A stretch of 64,000 nucleotides of DNA from Bradyrhizobium guangxiense (GCF_004114915.1 NZ_CP022219.1:1-64000); one strand, 5' to 3'. Positions 24,862 to 34,745 are shown, counted from the stretch's first letter. Made by a program: numbers and translations. Notes: generated by a model from the sequence alone, not told the origin.

Positions 24862-26163
24862 ATGCGCAACGAGACGATCGCTATTCACGCCGGCTACGAG
24901 CCCGAAGCGACCACGCACGCGGTCGCTGTGCCGATCTACCAGACGGCGGCCTACGCCTTCGACAGCGCCGATCACGGCGCGGCGCTTTTCAACCTCGAGG
25001 CAGAGGGCTTTCGCTACAGCCGCATCGCCAATCCGACGAGCGCGGTGCTCGAGAAGCGGATCGCCCAGCTCGAAGGCGGCGTCGGCGCGCTCGCGGTGGC
25101 GACCGGCCAGGCGGCGCTGCATTTCGCCTTCGTCAACGTCGCCGATCACGGCGGCAACATCGTTTCCGTGCCGCAGCTCTACGGCACCACGCACACGCTG
25201 CTCTCGCACATCCTGCCGCGGCAGGGCATCACCGGCCGTTTCGCCGAGAGCGACAAGCCCGAGGCGATCGAGAAGCTGATCGACCAGAACACCCGTGCGG
25301 TGTTCGCCGAAACCATTGGCAATCCCGCCGGCAATGTCTGCGATATCGAGGCGCTGGCCAGAATCGCGCATGCGCATGGTGTGCCGCTGATCGTCGACAA
25401 TACGGTCGCAACCCCGATCCTGCTCAAGCCGTTCGATTACGGCGCCGACATCGCCGTGCATTCGCTGACCAAGTTCCTGGGCGGCCACGGCACCACGCTC
25501 GGCGGTGCCATCGTCGATTCCGGCAACTTCCCCTGGGCCAAATACGCCAACCGTTTCCCGGCCTACAACAAGCCGGACGCCTCTTATCACGGCCTCGTCT
25601 ATGCCGAGCGCTTCGGCCGCACCGCCTATATCGAGCGCGCGCGCAGCGTCTACCAGCGCACCATGGGCTCGGTGCTGTCGCCGTTCAACGCCTTCCTGCT
25701 GCTCCAGGGCATCGAGACCGTGGCGCTGCGCATGGAGCGCCACGTCGAGAACGCCCGCAAGGTCGCCGAATTCCTCCGTGAGGATGCGCGGGTCGCCTGG
25801 GTCAACTATTCGGGCTTTCCCGACAGTCCCTATCACCCGCTGGTGCAGAAATATCTCGACGGCAACGCCTCCTCGCTGTTCACCTTCGGAATCAAGGGCG
25901 GCATGGAGGCTGGCAAGACCTTCTATGACGCACTGAAGCTGATCACGCGTCTCGTCAATATCGGCGATGCCAAGTCGCTGGCCTGCCATCCGGCTTCGAC
26001 CACCCACCGACAGATGTCGGCCGAGCAGCAGCGGGTTGCCGGTGTGCTGCCGGAAACCATTCGCCTCTCGATCGGTATCGAGCACGTCTCCGACATCATC
26101 GAGGACATCGACCAGGCGCTGGAGAAGGCCTGCCGGTCGACGCGCCTCGAAGCCGCGGAGTAG
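24862..26163 (+). CDS. metZ: O-acyl-homoserine sulfhydrylase, 433 aa
   Basis: The protein begins MRNETIAIHAGYEPEATTHA, the hallmark opening of OAH/OSH sulfhydrylases (Cys/Met-metabolism PLP family). RYSRIANPTSAVLE and VHSLTKFLGGHGTTLGG (with the PLP-binding Lys) follow, and the end matches full length. It replaces the acyl group of O-acetyl- or O-succinylhomoserine with sulfide to make homocysteine. The ATG at 24862 has GGAGG 7 nt upstream. It lies 12 bp before metA, so the two form a methionine operon. Whether the acyl donor is acetyl (metY) or succinyl (metZ) cannot be fixed by eye. Confidence 0.9.
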   Translation: MRNETIAIHAGYEPEATTHAVAVPIYQTAAYAFDSADHGAALFNLEAEGFRYSRIANPTSAVLEKRIAQLEGGVGALAVATGQAALHFAFVNVADHGGNIVSVPQLYGTTHTLLSHILPRQGITGRFAESDKPEAIEKLIDQNTRAVFAETIGNPAGNVCDIEALARIAHAHGVPLIVDNTVATPILLKPFDYGADIAVHSLTKFLGGHGTTLGGAIVDSGNFPWAKYANRFPAYNKPDASYHGLVYAERFGRTAYIERARSVYQRTMGSVLSPFNAFLLLQGIETVALRMERHVENARKVAEFLREDARVAWVNYSGFPDSPYHPLVQKYLDGNASSLFTFGIKGGMEAGKTFYDALKLITRLVNIGDAKSLACHPASTTHRQMSAEQQRVAGVLPETIRLSIGIEHVSDIIEDIDQALEKACRSTRLEAAE

Positions 26164-26175
26164 GCGGCTGCGCCG

Positions 26176-27216
26176 ATGACGATCTTGATCGACAGGGATC
26201 AAGCCATCTCGAGCCCGGCATTGGCGCCGACCGAGCGCGATCTCGCGCGCGACCACGGCGTCGAACTCACGATCGGGCTCGTCAACAACATGCCGGATCC
26301 GGCGCTGAAGGCGACCGAGCGGCAGTTCATGAAGCTGCTCCAGGCCGCAACCGGCCCGCGCCGCATCCGTTTCCACTGCTTCTCGCTTCCCAGCGTGCAG
26401 CGCTCGCCGGAAGCGAGGTGGCATGTCGAGAGCGAATATTCCGACCTTTCCAACCTCAAGCGCCAGAAATTCGACGGGCTGATCGTGACAGGCGCGGAGC
26501 CGGTCGCGCCCGAGCTCGACCAGGAACCATATTGGCGCGACCTCACCGAGCTGATCGACTGGGCCAAGTCCAACACGCGCTCGACAATCTGGTCGTGCCT
26601 TGCCGCGCACGCGGCGGTGCTGCACCTCGACAATATCGAACGGCGACGGCTGCCGGCCAAATGCCACGGCGTCTTCGATTGCGATGCCGTGACGAGCGAT
26701 CCGCTGACGCACGCTGCGCCGGCGCCGCTGAAGGTTTCGCATTCGCGCCTGAACGAAATCGCGGAGAGCGACCTGGTGCAGGCCGGTTACCAGGTGCTGA
26801 CACGCTCGGAGAAGGCCGGCGTCGACGTTTTCGTTCGCCAATATGCCAGCCGTTTCGTGTTCTTCCAGGGCCACCCCGAATACGACGCGCTGTCGCTCCA
26901 GCGCGAATATCTGCGCGACATCGGCCGCTATCTTGCGCGTGAGCGCGAGACGTACCCGCACCTGCCCGTGAGCTATTTTGACGCAGCGACGGAAGAGAAA
27001 TTGCTCCGCTTCGAGAAGAAGGCGGCGCACGAGCGCCATCCCGCGCTCACCAACGAGCTGCCTGGGCTGAATTTGCGTGCCGATATCGGCGCCGGCTGCG
27101 CGGCAGCGGTGCTTTTTCGCAATTGGTTGCAATATCTCAGCGCGGAGGTCGACGCGTCGGTCCCTGCGCGCCAGGGCAAGGATATTGGCTCCGCGTTAGG
27201 ATTACACAAGCGTTGA
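26176..27216 (+). CDS. metA: homoserine O-acyltransferase, MetA family, 346 aa
   Basis: LTIGLVNNMPDPALKATERQ matches the MetA entry motif. The class I glutamine-amidotransferase-like fold follows with catalytic Cys141 in TIWSCLAAHAAV, and H233 and E235 in FFQGHPEYD. These are the same positions, within two residues, as the catalytic residues of E. coli MetA. It transfers an acyl group (acetyl or succinyl) to homoserine, feeding the sulfhydrylase encoded 12 bp upstream. CLAAHA differs from the enterobacterial CWGAQA, as is usual in alphaproteobacteria. The acyl-CoA preference is undecided. Confidence 0.88.
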   Translation: MTILIDRDQAISSPALAPTERDLARDHGVELTIGLVNNMPDPALKATERQFMKLLQAATGPRRIRFHCFSLPSVQRSPEARWHVESEYSDLSNLKRQKFDGLIVTGAEPVAPELDQEPYWRDLTELIDWAKSNTRSTIWSCLAAHAAVLHLDNIERRRLPAKCHGVFDCDAVTSDPLTHAAPAPLKVSHSRLNEIAESDLVQAGYQVLTRSEKAGVDVFVRQYASRFVFFQGHPEYDALSLQREYLRDIGRYLARERETYPHLPVSYFDAATEEKLLRFEKKAAHERHPALTNELPGLNLRADIGAGCAAAVLFRNWLQYLSAEVDASVPARQGKDIGSALGLHKR

Positions 27217-27238
27217 GCTTGCCTCAACGAGCGCTCGA

Positions 27239-28024
27239 ATGTTTCAGTACAGGAATACGGAAATCACGGGAAATGTGGTCGTGTGGTCGGCACTCCAGGG
27301 ACGCGTGAGCAATCGGCTGGCCCGGCATTTCCGCGCCGCGCCGCACCGGCTGCCCGCGCATGCGCCGATGGTGAGCTTCACCTTCGACGATGCGCCCGAC
27401 AGCGCCGCAGGCGACGGCGCTGCGCTTCTCGAGCAACATGGTGGCCGGGGCACGTTCTATCTTGCTGGGAGCCTGATCGATCGGCCGTCGGACTACTGGC
27501 ACGGCTTGTCGGATGACGCGATCGTCCGGCTTCACCGTGCCGGGCACGAGATTGCCTGCCACACCTTCTCGCACCGGAGCTCGGCCAATCTCGACGAGGC
27601 CGCGATGGCGCGCGAGATCGAGCGCAATCGCTCCCATTTTCGCGCTATCGACTCCTCGATCGCGCTGGAGAACTTCGCCTATCCGTTTGGCATCGCCTCG
27701 GTCTGGCGCAAGCCGCAGCTCGCCAAGGCGTTCCGTTCGGCGCGTGGCATCCTTCCCGGCGTCAATCGCGACGTCATCGATCTCCAGTTCCTGCGGGCTT
27801 CGCCCTTGATCGATTGCGAGATCGACAGAGCGGGCGTCGACCGCTATTTCGACGAGGCCCTCGCGAGCGGCGGATGGCTGATCTTCTACGGCCATGACGT
27901 CACCGACAGGCCGAGCCCCTACGGCTGCAGGCCGGATTTGATGCGTCATGCGCTGGAGGCCGCCGGCCTGCGCAACATGCCGATCGTGACGGTTGCGGAA
28001 GCGCTCCGGCGAATCGGGGCGTAG
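27239..28024 (+). CDS. polysaccharide deacetylase (NodB-homology) family protein, 261 aa
   Basis: The NodB-homology domain shows motif 1 [12 protein letters not shown] (metal Asp pair), motif 2 [12 protein letters not shown] (two metal His), and later FAYPFG and [10 protein letters not shown]. Those supply the catalytic and metal residues of family 4 carbohydrate esterases. No signal peptide is apparent. It starts 22 bp after metA but is functionally unrelated, so any cotranscription is coincidental. It may deacetylate a cell-envelope N-acetyl-sugar. It should not be called nodB, since no nodulation genes are nearby. Confidence 0.85.
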   Translation: MFQYRNTEITGNVVVWSALQGRVSNRLARHFRAAPHRLPAHAPMVSFTFDDAPDSAAGDGAALLEQHGGRGTFYLAGSLIDRPSDYWHGLSDDAIVRLHRAGHEIACHTFSHRSSANLDEAAMAREIERNRSHFRAIDSSIALENFAYPFGIASVWRKPQLAKAFRSARGILPGVNRDVIDLQFLRASPLIDCEIDRAGVDRYFDEALASGGWLIFYGHDVTDRPSPYGCRPDLMRHALEAAGLRNMPIVTVAEALRRIGA

Positions 28025-28226
28025 CCATTCAATTCTCCTGCTTGCGGCAGGGAAAATCGCTTTCGAACATTCCACAGAGGCTGTGGGGACTGTCGCTACC
28101 CCGGCCCCACCCTCATATCCGATTCCGCTATCACTTGAGGGAGAGGGAGAAGATGGCCTTGCCACGCCCTCGCCAGCATGCGACTGGCGTTGTGACGAAT
28201 CTCACGGCCTTGTTCCCGAAACGCCC

Positions 28227-30092
28227 ATGTCCGTTCCCTCCACCGCCCCGCTGCCTGCGCCGGCCAACGGCCGCGACGCGCTGTCGGTGCTGCATTCGGT
28301 GTTCGGTCTGCCCGGCTTTCGCGGCGCGCAGGGGCAGATCGTCAGGCACGTCACCGACGGCGGCAACTGCCTGGTGCTGATGCCGACCGGCGGCGGCAAG
28401 TCGCTGTGCTATCAGCTTCCCTCCCTGCTGCGCGAAGGCTGCGGCGTCGTGGTGTCGCCGTTGATCGCCTTGATGCGCGACCAGGTCGCCGGGTTGATCG
28501 AGGCGGGCGTCAATGCCGCCGCGCTGAACTCGTCGCTGACGCCGCAGGAGGCATCCGACATCGAGCGGCGCCTGCTCGCGGGCGATCTCGATCTGCTCTA
28601 TGTCGCGCCGGAACGCCTGGTCACGCCGCGCTGCCTGTCGCTGCTGGCGCAGGCGAAGGTGGCGCTGTTTGCGATCGACGAGGCGCATTGCGTCTCACAA
28701 TGGGGGCATGACTTCCGCCCCGAATATGTCGGCCTCTCCATCATCGCCGAGCGCTTTCCCGACGTGCCGCGCATCGCGCTGACCGCGACCGCCGACGAGC
28801 TGACGCGCAAGGAGATCGTGGCGCGGCTTCAGCTCGCGGACGCGCCGCAATTCGTGTCCAGCTTCGACCGGCCCAACATCCGCTACGAGATCGTCGACAA
28901 GCGCAACGCGGTGTCGCAGCTGAAGGAGTTCATCCGGGAGCGGCACGCGGGCGATGCTGGCGTGGTCTATTGCCTGTCCCGCAACCGCGTCGAGGAGGTC
29001 GCTGCCGCGCTTCAGGACGCCGGCATCCCGGCGCTGCCCTACCACGCCGGGCTCGATGGCCAGGTGCGCTCGCGCAACCAGGACCGCTTTCTCAACGGGG
29101 ACGGCATCGTCATCGTCGCGACCGTTGCGTTCGGCATGGGCATCGACAAGCCGGACGTGCGCTTCGTCGCCCATCTCGATCTGCCCAAGAGCATCGAGGC
29201 CTACTATCAGGAGACGGGGCGTGCCGGCCGTGACGGCAAGCCGTCGGCGGCCTGGATGGCCTACGGCCTCTCGGACATCGTGCAGCAGCGCCGGATGATC
29301 GACGAGTCCTCCGCTTCCGACGAATTCAAGCGGGTCTCGATCGGCAAGCTCGATGCGCTGGTCGGGCTTGCCGAGACGCCGCATTGTCGGCGCCGCCGGC
29401 TGCTCGCCTATTTCGGCGAGATCGTGATGGGCGAGAGCTGCGGCAATTGCGACAATTGCCTGACGCCGCCGAAGATGCGCGACGGCAAGGTGCTGGCGCA
29501 GAAGCTGTTGTCCTGCGTCTATCGCACCGGGCAGCGTTTCGGCGCCATGCACCTGATCGACGTGCTGGTCGGACGCCTGACCGAGAAGGTGACGCAGTTC
29601 GGCCACGACAAACTGTCTGTGTTCGGCATCGGACGCGAGCTCAACGAAAAGCAGTGGCGCACCGTGCTCCGGCAATTGGTTGCGATGGGGCATCTGCAGA
29701 GCGACAGCGAGGCCTATGGCGCGCTGAAGCTGACGGAGACCGCGCGCGGCGTGCTGCGCGGCGAGACCGAGGTTTGGCTGCGCGAGCAGGCGCCCGGCAC
29801 GCGCGTTCGCGCCAGTCGTGCCAAGTCCCGCCGCGGCGATCTGGCGAGCCCCGCCAGCACGCCGCAAGGCGATGTCGATCCCGAGCTGCGCGCACGGCTG
29901 CGCTCATGGCGTTCCGACGTGGCGCGCGAGCGCGGCGTGCCGGCCTATGTCGTGCTGCACGATGCCACCATCGACGGCATCGTCCGGGCCTGGCCGACGA
30001 CACTCGACGAGCTCCGCAACATCCCCGGCATCGGCGACAAGAAGCTTGAGCATTACGGCGAGGAGCTGCTGAGGATCGTCAGGACGCGGTAG
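28227..30092 (+). CDS. recQ: ATP-dependent DNA helicase RecQ, 621 aa
   Basis: Walker [17 protein letters not shown], the DEAH box [16 protein letters not shown] and the motif [13 protein letters not shown] give a complete superfamily 2 helicase core. The RecQ zinc-binding region ([12 protein letters not shown], then SCGNCDNC) and winged helix follow. The last 70 residues form an HRDC domain ([20 protein letters not shown]). It unwinds DNA 3' to 5' in recombination and fork repair. The ATG at 28227 fits the family N-terminus; the longer frame from 27993 has no start signal and reads through non-coding sequence. Confidence 0.95.
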   Translation: MSVPSTAPLPAPANGRDALSVLHSVFGLPGFRGAQGQIVRHVTDGGNCLVLMPTGGGKSLCYQLPSLLREGCGVVVSPLIALMRDQVAGLIEAGVNAAALNSSLTPQEASDIERRLLAGDLDLLYVAPERLVTPRCLSLLAQAKVALFAIDEAHCVSQWGHDFRPEYVGLSIIAERFPDVPRIALTATADELTRKEIVARLQLADAPQFVSSFDRPNIRYEIVDKRNAVSQLKEFIRERHAGDAGVVYCLSRNRVEEVAAALQDAGIPALPYHAGLDGQVRSRNQDRFLNGDGIVIVATVAFGMGIDKPDVRFVAHLDLPKSIEAYYQETGRAGRDGKPSAAWMAYGLSDIVQQRRMIDESSASDEFKRVSIGKLDALVGLAETPHCRRRRLLAYFGEIVMGESCGNCDNCLTPPKMRDGKVLAQKLLSCVYRTGQRFGAMHLIDVLVGRLTEKVTQFGHDKLSVFGIGRELNEKQWRTVLRQLVAMGHLQSDSEAYGALKLTETARGVLRGETEVWLREQAPGTRVRASRAKSRRGDLASPASTPQGDVDPELRARLRSWRSDVARERGVPAYVVLHDATIDGIVRAWPTTLDELRNIPGIGDKKLEHYGEELLRIVRTR

Positions 30093-30131
30093 CGCAACGC
30101 AGCGTTTGTTGTCGCATTCAACTCCCTCCCA

Positions 30132-30170
30132 CGTCATCCCGGATCTGCGCTGACGCTTGTCCGGGACGAC
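30132..30170. repeat. small palindromic intergenic element
   Basis: GTCATCCCGGA (30133-30143) and TCCGGGACGAC (30160-30170) are inverted copies with one mismatch. The element lies between the convergent recQ and acdS genes and belongs to the CCCGG-type dispersed palindromes also seen near 37.2, 53.7 and 57.3 kb. Confidence 0.55.
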
Positions 30171-30198
30171 AGTTGTGTATGAGGCGCGAGCTGAGCCC

Positions 30199-31215
30199 TC
30201 ATCCGTTCCGGAATGCGTAGCCGTAGCCGTTCAGCGCCGGCGCCCCCCCGAGATGGGCGTAGAGGATCTTGGCGCCCTTCTCGAAATGACCCTTCTTGGT
30301 CAGGTCGATCAGGCCCTGCATCGATTTGCCCTCGTAGACAGGGTCGGTGATCATCGCCTCTAACCGTGCGGTGAGGCGGATCGCCTCCTTGGTCTCTTCC
30401 GACGGCACGCCATAGGCGGGATAGGCGTAGTCCTCGATCAGCACGACGTCATCGGCAACGATGTCCTTGCCGAGCTCGACGAGCTTGGCCGTGTTCTGCG
30501 CGATCTCGAGCACCTGCGCCTTGGTCTGTGCCGGCGTGAACGAAGCATCGATGCCGATCACCTTGCGGGCGCGGCCATCGGCGGCGAAGCCGACCAGCAT
30601 GCCGGCGTGGGTGGAGCCGGTGACCGTGCAGACGATGATGTAGTCGAACTTGAAGCCGAGCTCGGCCTCCTGCTTGCGCACCTCCTCGGCAAAGCCGACA
30701 TAGCCGAGCCCGCCATATTTGTGCACGGAGGCGCCGGCGGGAATGGCGTAAGGCTTGCCGCCGGCAGCCTTCACTTCCTCGATCGCCTGCTCCCAGCTCT
30801 TGCGGATGCCGATGTCGAAGCCGTCGTCGACCAGCCGCACATCGGCACCCATGATGCGCGAGAGCATGATGTTGCCGACGCGGTCATAGACCGCGTCCTC
30901 GTGCGGCACCCAGGCTTCCTGCACCAGGCGGCACTTCATGCCGATCTTGGCCGCGACCGCGGCGATCATGCGAGTGTGGTTCGATTGCACACCGCCGATC
31001 GAGACCAGCGTGTCGGCGTTGGAGGCGATCGCGTCGGGAACGATGTATTCGAGCTTGCGCAGCTTGTTGCCGCCATAGGCGAGGCCGGAGTTGCAGTCCT
31101 CGCGTTTGGCATAGATCTCGACATTGCCGCCGAGATGTTTCGACAGCCGCTCCAGCTTCTCGATCGGCGTCGGGCCGAAGGTCAAAGGATAGCGCGGAAA
31201 TTTGTCCAGCTTCAT
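30199..31215 (-). CDS. acdS: 1-aminocyclopropane-1-carboxylate (ACC) deaminase, 338 aa
   Basis: The sequence matches known AcdS proteins from end to end: [40 protein letters not shown] (with PLP Lys near 51), [22 protein letters not shown] and HLGGAPALN. The length of 338 equals that of the Pseudomonas enzyme. The Glu in DPVYEGKSM and Leu in HLGGAPALN are the residues used to tell true ACC deaminase from D-cysteine desulfhydrase. It cleaves the ethylene precursor ACC to 2-oxobutyrate and ammonia, a plant-interaction trait. It is transcribed away from an Lrp-type regulator, the standard acdS-acdR arrangement. Confidence 0.95.
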   Translation of the reverse strand: MKLDKFPRYPLTFGPTPIEKLERLSKHLGGNVEIYAKREDCNSGLAYGGNKLRKLEYIVPDAIASNADTLVSIGGVQSNHTRMIAAVAAKIGMKCRLVQEAWVPHEDAVYDRVGNIMLSRIMGADVRLVDDGFDIGIRKSWEQAIEEVKAAGGKPYAIPAGASVHKYGGLGYVGFAEEVRKQEAELGFKFDYIIVCTVTGSTHAGMLVGFAADGRARKVIGIDASFTPAQTKAQVLEIAQNTAKLVELGKDIVADDVVLIEDYAYPAYGVPSEETKEAIRLTARLEAMITDPVYEGKSMQGLIDLTKKGHFEKGAKILYAHLGGAPALNGYGYAFRNG

Positions 31216-31280
31216 GGGTCATCCCGATTGGCGTTGGTGTTGCCAGCTGCCTAGCATCGCGCCAGAAAAATGTGCTCTCG

Positions 31281-31297
31281 AATATTGTGCCAATATT
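31281..31297. promoter_or_regulatory. perfect inverted repeat in the acdS-acdR intergenic region
   Basis: AATATTG-TGC-CAATATT is a perfect 7-bp inverted repeat with a 3-bp spacer, 66 bp upstream of acdS and 77 bp upstream of acdR. Lrp-family proteins bind AT-rich dyads of about this size, so it is the best candidate AcdR operator. A TGGCGCCA palindrome lies about 20 bp to its right. Confidence 0.55.
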
Positions 31298-31373
31298 GCG
31301 CCTCTTCTTGCGGAATTGGCGCCATTAGATAATAATTCTTCCACAATCACCCCTGTCTCTGGAAGCTTCTTTC

Positions 31374-31838
31374 ATGGCCGCCCGGCTAGACCGCACCGAC
31401 CTTAAGATCCTGAGATTGCTGCAGAATAACGGTCGGCTCAGTAACGCCGAACTGGCCGAAACGGTCGCGATCAGCCCCGCTACCTGCCACCGCCGCACCC
31501 AGCGACTGTTCGAGAATGGCTTCATCGCCACTGTCCGCGCCATGGTGGCCCCGAAGAAGGTGGCCAAGGGCACGCTGGTGATGGTCGGCGTCGTGCTCGA
31601 CCGCTCGACGCCGGAGAGCTTTGCCATCTTCGAGCAGGCCATCGCAAAATTGAAATTCGTGCTCGACTGCCATCTCGTTGCCGGCGACTTCGACTATTTC
31701 CTGAAGATCCGCGTCGGCGACATGGAGGATTTCAACCGCATCCACGGCGAGCAGCTCATCGCGCTGCCCGGCGTGCGCCAGACCCGCACCTTCTTCGTGA
31801 TGAAGGAGGTCGTCGACAACGCGCCGCTGGAATTTTGA
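31374..31838 (+). CDS. acdR: Lrp/AsnC-family regulator of ACC deaminase, 154 aa
   Basis: The N-terminal HTH reads LDRTDLKILRLLQNNGRLSN, then AELAETVAISPATCHRRTQR. The C-terminal RAM ligand domain (VVLDRSTPESFAIFEQAI, then DFDYFLKIRVGDMEDFNRI) completes a full-length Lrp protein. The gene symbol is given from its divergent position next to acdS, as in other acdS loci where AcdR activates acdS in the presence of ACC. It may also control the cysteine-synthase-like gene 12 bp downstream, which it probably shares a transcript with. Confidence 0.85.
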   Translation: MAARLDRTDLKILRLLQNNGRLSNAELAETVAISPATCHRRTQRLFENGFIATVRAMVAPKKVAKGTLVMVGVVLDRSTPESFAIFEQAIAKLKFVLDCHLVAGDFDYFLKIRVGDMEDFNRIHGEQLIALPGVRQTRTFFVMKEVVDNAPLEF

Positions 31839-31850
31839 GCGGGAGACACG

Positions 31851-33068
31851 ATGCCCCTCGTGCTAGATGGGCATCAGTTTTCAAGGAATCGCATGGTCAT
31901 GCCGATGGAGCCGCTTCCGTTCCGCCACCACCATCCGGCCGGGCCGGCCTATCGGCGCGGCTGGGTCGACGAGGCCGTGGCGGCGATCGAGGCCGACCAG
32001 TGCCGCACCGCCGACACGCATCTGATCCGGCTGATCGTGCCGGCGCTACCGGGCATCGACATCTATCTCAAGGATGAATCCACGCATCCGACCGGCAGCC
32101 TGAAGCATCGCCTCGCGCGCTCGCTGTTCCTCTACGCGCTCTGCAACGGCCACATCCGCGAAGGCACGCCCGTGGTCGAGGCATCGTCGGGATCGACCGC
32201 GGTGTCGGAAGCCTATTTCGCAGAGATGATCGGCGTGCCCTTCTACGCCGTGATGCCGCGCACGACCTCGGCGGAGAAGATCGCCGCGATCGAGCATTAC
32301 GGCGGCAATTGTCATCTGATCGATGATGGCCGCGCGCTCTATGCGGAAGCCGCCGCGCTCGCCGCCCGCCTGAACGGCCATTACATGGATCAGTTCACCT
32401 TCGCCGAGCGCGCCACCGACTGGCGCGGCAACAACAACATCGCCGAATCGATCTTCACGCAATTGGCCGGCGAGCCGCGGCCGCTGCCGGACTGGATCGT
32501 GATGGGCGCCGGCACCGGCGGCACCTCGGCCACCATCGGGCGCTATTTGCGCTACCGCCAGTATCCGACCCGGCTGTGCGTCGCCGATGTCGAGCATTCC
32601 GCTTTTTTCGATTGCTTCCGCTCGCAGGACCGCTCCCATGTCTGCGATCGCCCGTCGCTGATCGAGGGCGTCGGTCGTCCCCGCTGCGAGCCCTCCTTCG
32701 TGCCGGGCGTGGTCGACCGCATGATGAAGATCCCGGATGCGGCAACGATCGCGGCGATGAACGTCTTGTCGCGCCGGCTGCGCCGCCCGGTGGGCGGATC
32801 TACCGGCACCAATTTCCTGGCGCTGTGCCGGCTCGCCGCGGAGATGCGCCAGGCGAACGTCACGGGATCGCTGGTGACGCTGATCTGCGATTCCGGCGAG
32901 CGCTATCGGCAGACCTACTACGAGCCCGCTTGGCTCGCCGCACGCGGTCTCGATCCGGCGCCGTTCGAGGCCGTCTTGTCGTCGTCCCTCGCGACAGGCG
33001 AGCCGCTGACACTTGCCGTCGATGACGTCGCAAATCCTCAGAGCCCACGGAGCGCCGAGGCGACATGA
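31851..33068 (+). CDS. PLP-dependent cysteine synthase-family protein, 405 aa
   Basis: The fold-type II PLP motif [13 protein letters not shown] carries the Schiff-base Lys. Asn/Ser-loop [17 protein letters not shown] and a glycine loop [17 protein letters not shown] bind substrate and phosphate. These place it in the cysteine synthase/cystathionine beta-synthase superfamily. The N-terminal 60 residues and a C-terminal extension of about 50 residues exceed the usual OAS sulfhydrylase. GGGAG precedes the ATG. It follows acdR by 12 bp and may therefore respond to ACC or related amino acids. Its true reaction is unknown; calling it cysK would be unsafe. Confidence 0.8.
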   Translation: MPLVLDGHQFSRNRMVMPMEPLPFRHHHPAGPAYRRGWVDEAVAAIEADQCRTADTHLIRLIVPALPGIDIYLKDESTHPTGSLKHRLARSLFLYALCNGHIREGTPVVEASSGSTAVSEAYFAEMIGVPFYAVMPRTTSAEKIAAIEHYGGNCHLIDDGRALYAEAAALAARLNGHYMDQFTFAERATDWRGNNNIAESIFTQLAGEPRPLPDWIVMGAGTGGTSATIGRYLRYRQYPTRLCVADVEHSAFFDCFRSQDRSHVCDRPSLIEGVGRPRCEPSFVPGVVDRMMKIPDAATIAAMNVLSRRLRRPVGGSTGTNFLALCRLAAEMRQANVTGSLVTLICDSGERYRQTYYEPAWLAARGLDPAPFEAVLSSSLATGEPLTLAVDDVANPQSPRSAEAT

Positions 33069-33174
33069 TCGAATTTGTCAGAACGCCCGCCGGGCGTGCG
33101 ATGTCACGGCAACTTCACTTGCGTTGCGCGTATATGCGGGCAAGCCTCGTCGTCTCAACGAGGAGACCTCCGCC

Positions 33175-33735
33175 GTGCGCCTTCCCATTCTCGATCCCAA
33201 GGATCTGACCGACGAACAGAAGCCGCTCTATGACGACATGCAAGCGGGCATCAAGGACCATTTTAAGGGCTTCGTGAACATGCGCGACGACGGCGCGCTG
33301 CTCGGGCCCTGGAATCCCTGGATCCGCGAGCCGCGCTTCGGAGGGCCGGTGTGGGATCTGGTCAAGGCAATCGCGTCGAACCCGCTGCTGCCGGCTCCGG
33401 TGCGCGAGGTCGCCATCCTCGTCACCGGCTCGCATTTCCGCTCCGGCTACGAGCTCTATGCCCATGTGCTGGTCGCCGAGCAGCGTGGTCTGTCCGACCA
33501 GAAGCTCGCGACCATCGTCGCCGGCCAGCGGCCGGTCGATCTCACCAGGCAGGAGGCCGTCGCCTACGATATGGCATCCGCCCTGGTCAGCGGCGGCGTG
33601 CTGCCGGAATTGACCTGGCGCGCGGCAGTGAAGGAGTTCGGCGAGCACGGCGCGGCCGAGCTGTCCTATCTCGTCGGCGTCTATTGCATGGTCTCGGTCA
33701 CGCTCAACACCTTTGACGTGCCGGTCCCGGATTAG
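33175..33735 (+). CDS. carboxymuconolactone decarboxylase (CMD) family protein, 186 aa
   Basis: The GTG at 33175 has GAGGAG about 9 nt upstream; a longer frame to 33013 overlaps the preceding gene and lacks signals. The core REVAILVTGSHFRSGYELYA, then HVLVAEQRGLSDQKLATIVAG, is the CMD/AhpD helical signature. The paired cysteines of AhpD peroxidases are missing (HFRSGYELYAH has none), so peroxidase activity is unlikely. Family members include decarboxylases and uncharacterised oxidative-stress proteins. The stop codon TAG lies in the left arm of the palindromic element that follows. Confidence 0.8.
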   Translation: MRLPILDPKDLTDEQKPLYDDMQAGIKDHFKGFVNMRDDGALLGPWNPWIREPRFGGPVWDLVKAIASNPLLPAPVREVAILVTGSHFRSGYELYAHVLVAEQRGLSDQKLATIVAGQRPVDLTRQEAVAYDMASALVSGGVLPELTWRAAVKEFGEHGAAELSYLVGVYCMVSVTLNTFDVPVPD

Positions 33736-33836
33736 AGCATTTTCGGTTCTGATTGAATCAGAACCGAAGCTCTAGATTCTTGTTTGACGCGTTTTCTTCG
33801 CGCGAACCGGTGTCCACTTCGCTCGAAAACGCTCTA
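33733..33836. repeat. dispersed palindromic element of about 104 bp between two convergent genes
   Basis: The termini are TAGAGC (33733-33738) and GCTCTA (33831-33836), extended inward as AGAGC(A)TTTTCG and CTCGAAAACGCTCT. Inside lies a perfect TTCGGTTCTGATT-G-AATCAGAACCGAA palindrome (33742-33768). The sequence is of the kind repeated many times between genes in Bradyrhizobium and Rhodopseudomonas. Both flanking genes end within its terminal repeats. It may also act as a bidirectional terminator. Confidence 0.75.
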
Positions 33837-34745
33837 ATTGCGCACGGCGTAGAGTGGCGTTCGCAACGTCACCTGGTAGGACGGCTTGGGCATCCACGCG
33901 ATCTGCGCGGTGACGCCGAACAGGCGGTTGTCGTTGTCGTCCATGCGATCGAGGTCGAGCCGCAGGATCGGTTGCGTGAAAGACTCTGCCAGCGTCCGGC
34001 CCGCGAGTTGCGCGCCGCCAAACGATTGCACGCCGAGGCGTCCGGTGAATTTCCAGTTGCTCGGCCATTGGTAATAGCCGCCAGCATAGAGGATCGTGTT
34101 CGGCCGGATGCTGGAGAACGGGCTGGCGATGGTGGCGTAGGTGTATTGCATGCCGGCAAGCCAGCCCCGCGTCTCGTCCTCGTCGAGCGCGTAGTCGAAT
34201 TCCAGGATGTTGTTGAACGAATTCGTCATGCCCGGATCGTTCGGCACCGATTGCGTCAGTGTCGATTGCAGCCGGATGGTCGGGATCGTCCCGCCGTTCT
34301 GCTGGTAGAGATCGGCCTGCACGCCGATGTTCCAGCTCGTGATGTCGAAGGTCGCCCAGCCGCCGCCAATATCGGTCGTCGAGCCCGACACGCCGCCATA
34401 GAGCGAGACGCGGTCGTTGACGTCGACGGTCAGCGGCAGGTCGACAGCAATCGATTTCGCCGCCGGCAGGCCGTTCGGCAGCGTCGCGCCTCTGCGCACC
34501 GCCAGGGCTTCGAGCGCTGCCGACAGTGACGTGGTGCCGAAGCCGAGCCCGAGCGTCCCCGCCGGAATCGAGGCATAGGTCGTGCGCAGATCGAGATAGA
34601 TGTTCGGGACCGCAGGTTTCGCCGGTGCGTCCTCCTCGTCGTCAGCTTCGACGGAGTAGGCGGCGCTGGCCGAAATCGTCAGGCAGGCCAGTCCCATCGC
34701 GACAGCGCGCAAGGCCGGACGATGCGATGGGCGGCGAGGGAACAC
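33834..34745 (-). CDS. exported, outer-membrane beta-barrel-like protein, about 303 aa
   Basis: A basic N-terminus (FPRRPSHRPALRA) leads into the hydrophobic AVAMGLACLTISASAAYS, a signal peptide. The remainder alternates short beta-type segments rich in Gly, Tyr, Thr and Asn (VSLYGGVSGSTTDIGGGWAT, then ILYAGGYYQWPSNWKFTG) and ends APLYAVRN-like with an aromatic strand. This fits a small porin-like or uncharacterised barrel. The start is uncertain: GTG at 34745 is chosen, TTG at 34817 is possible, and neither has a strong ribosome binding site. No family name is recognised. Confidence 0.62.
   Translation of the reverse strand: MFPRRPSHRPALRAVAMGLACLTISASAAYSVEADDEEDAPAKPAVPNIYLDLRTTYASIPAGTLGLGFGTTSLSAALEALAVRRGATLPNGLPAAKSIAVDLPLTVDVNDRVSLYGGVSGSTTDIGGGWATFDITSWNIGVQADLYQQNGGTIPTIRLQSTLTQSVPNDPGMTNSFNNILEFDYALDEDETRGWLAGMQYTYATIASPFSSIRPNTILYAGGYYQWPSNWKFTGRLGVQSFGGAQLAGRTLAESFTQPILRLDLDRMDDNDNRLFGVTAQIAWMPKPSYQVTLRTPLYAVRN

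Noticed and set aside
26186..26205. FixK/FNR-like TTGAT...ATCAA dyad
   Set aside because: The spacer is too long for an FNR box, and it lies inside the metA coding sequence.
24694..27132. 812-codon minus-strand frame opposite metZ and metA
   Set aside because: It is an antisense shadow of high-GC genes; the plus-strand proteins match known enzymes fully.
27239..28024. Nodulation gene nodB
   Set aside because: The NodB-homology domain is shared by many polysaccharide deacetylases and no other nodulation gene is present.
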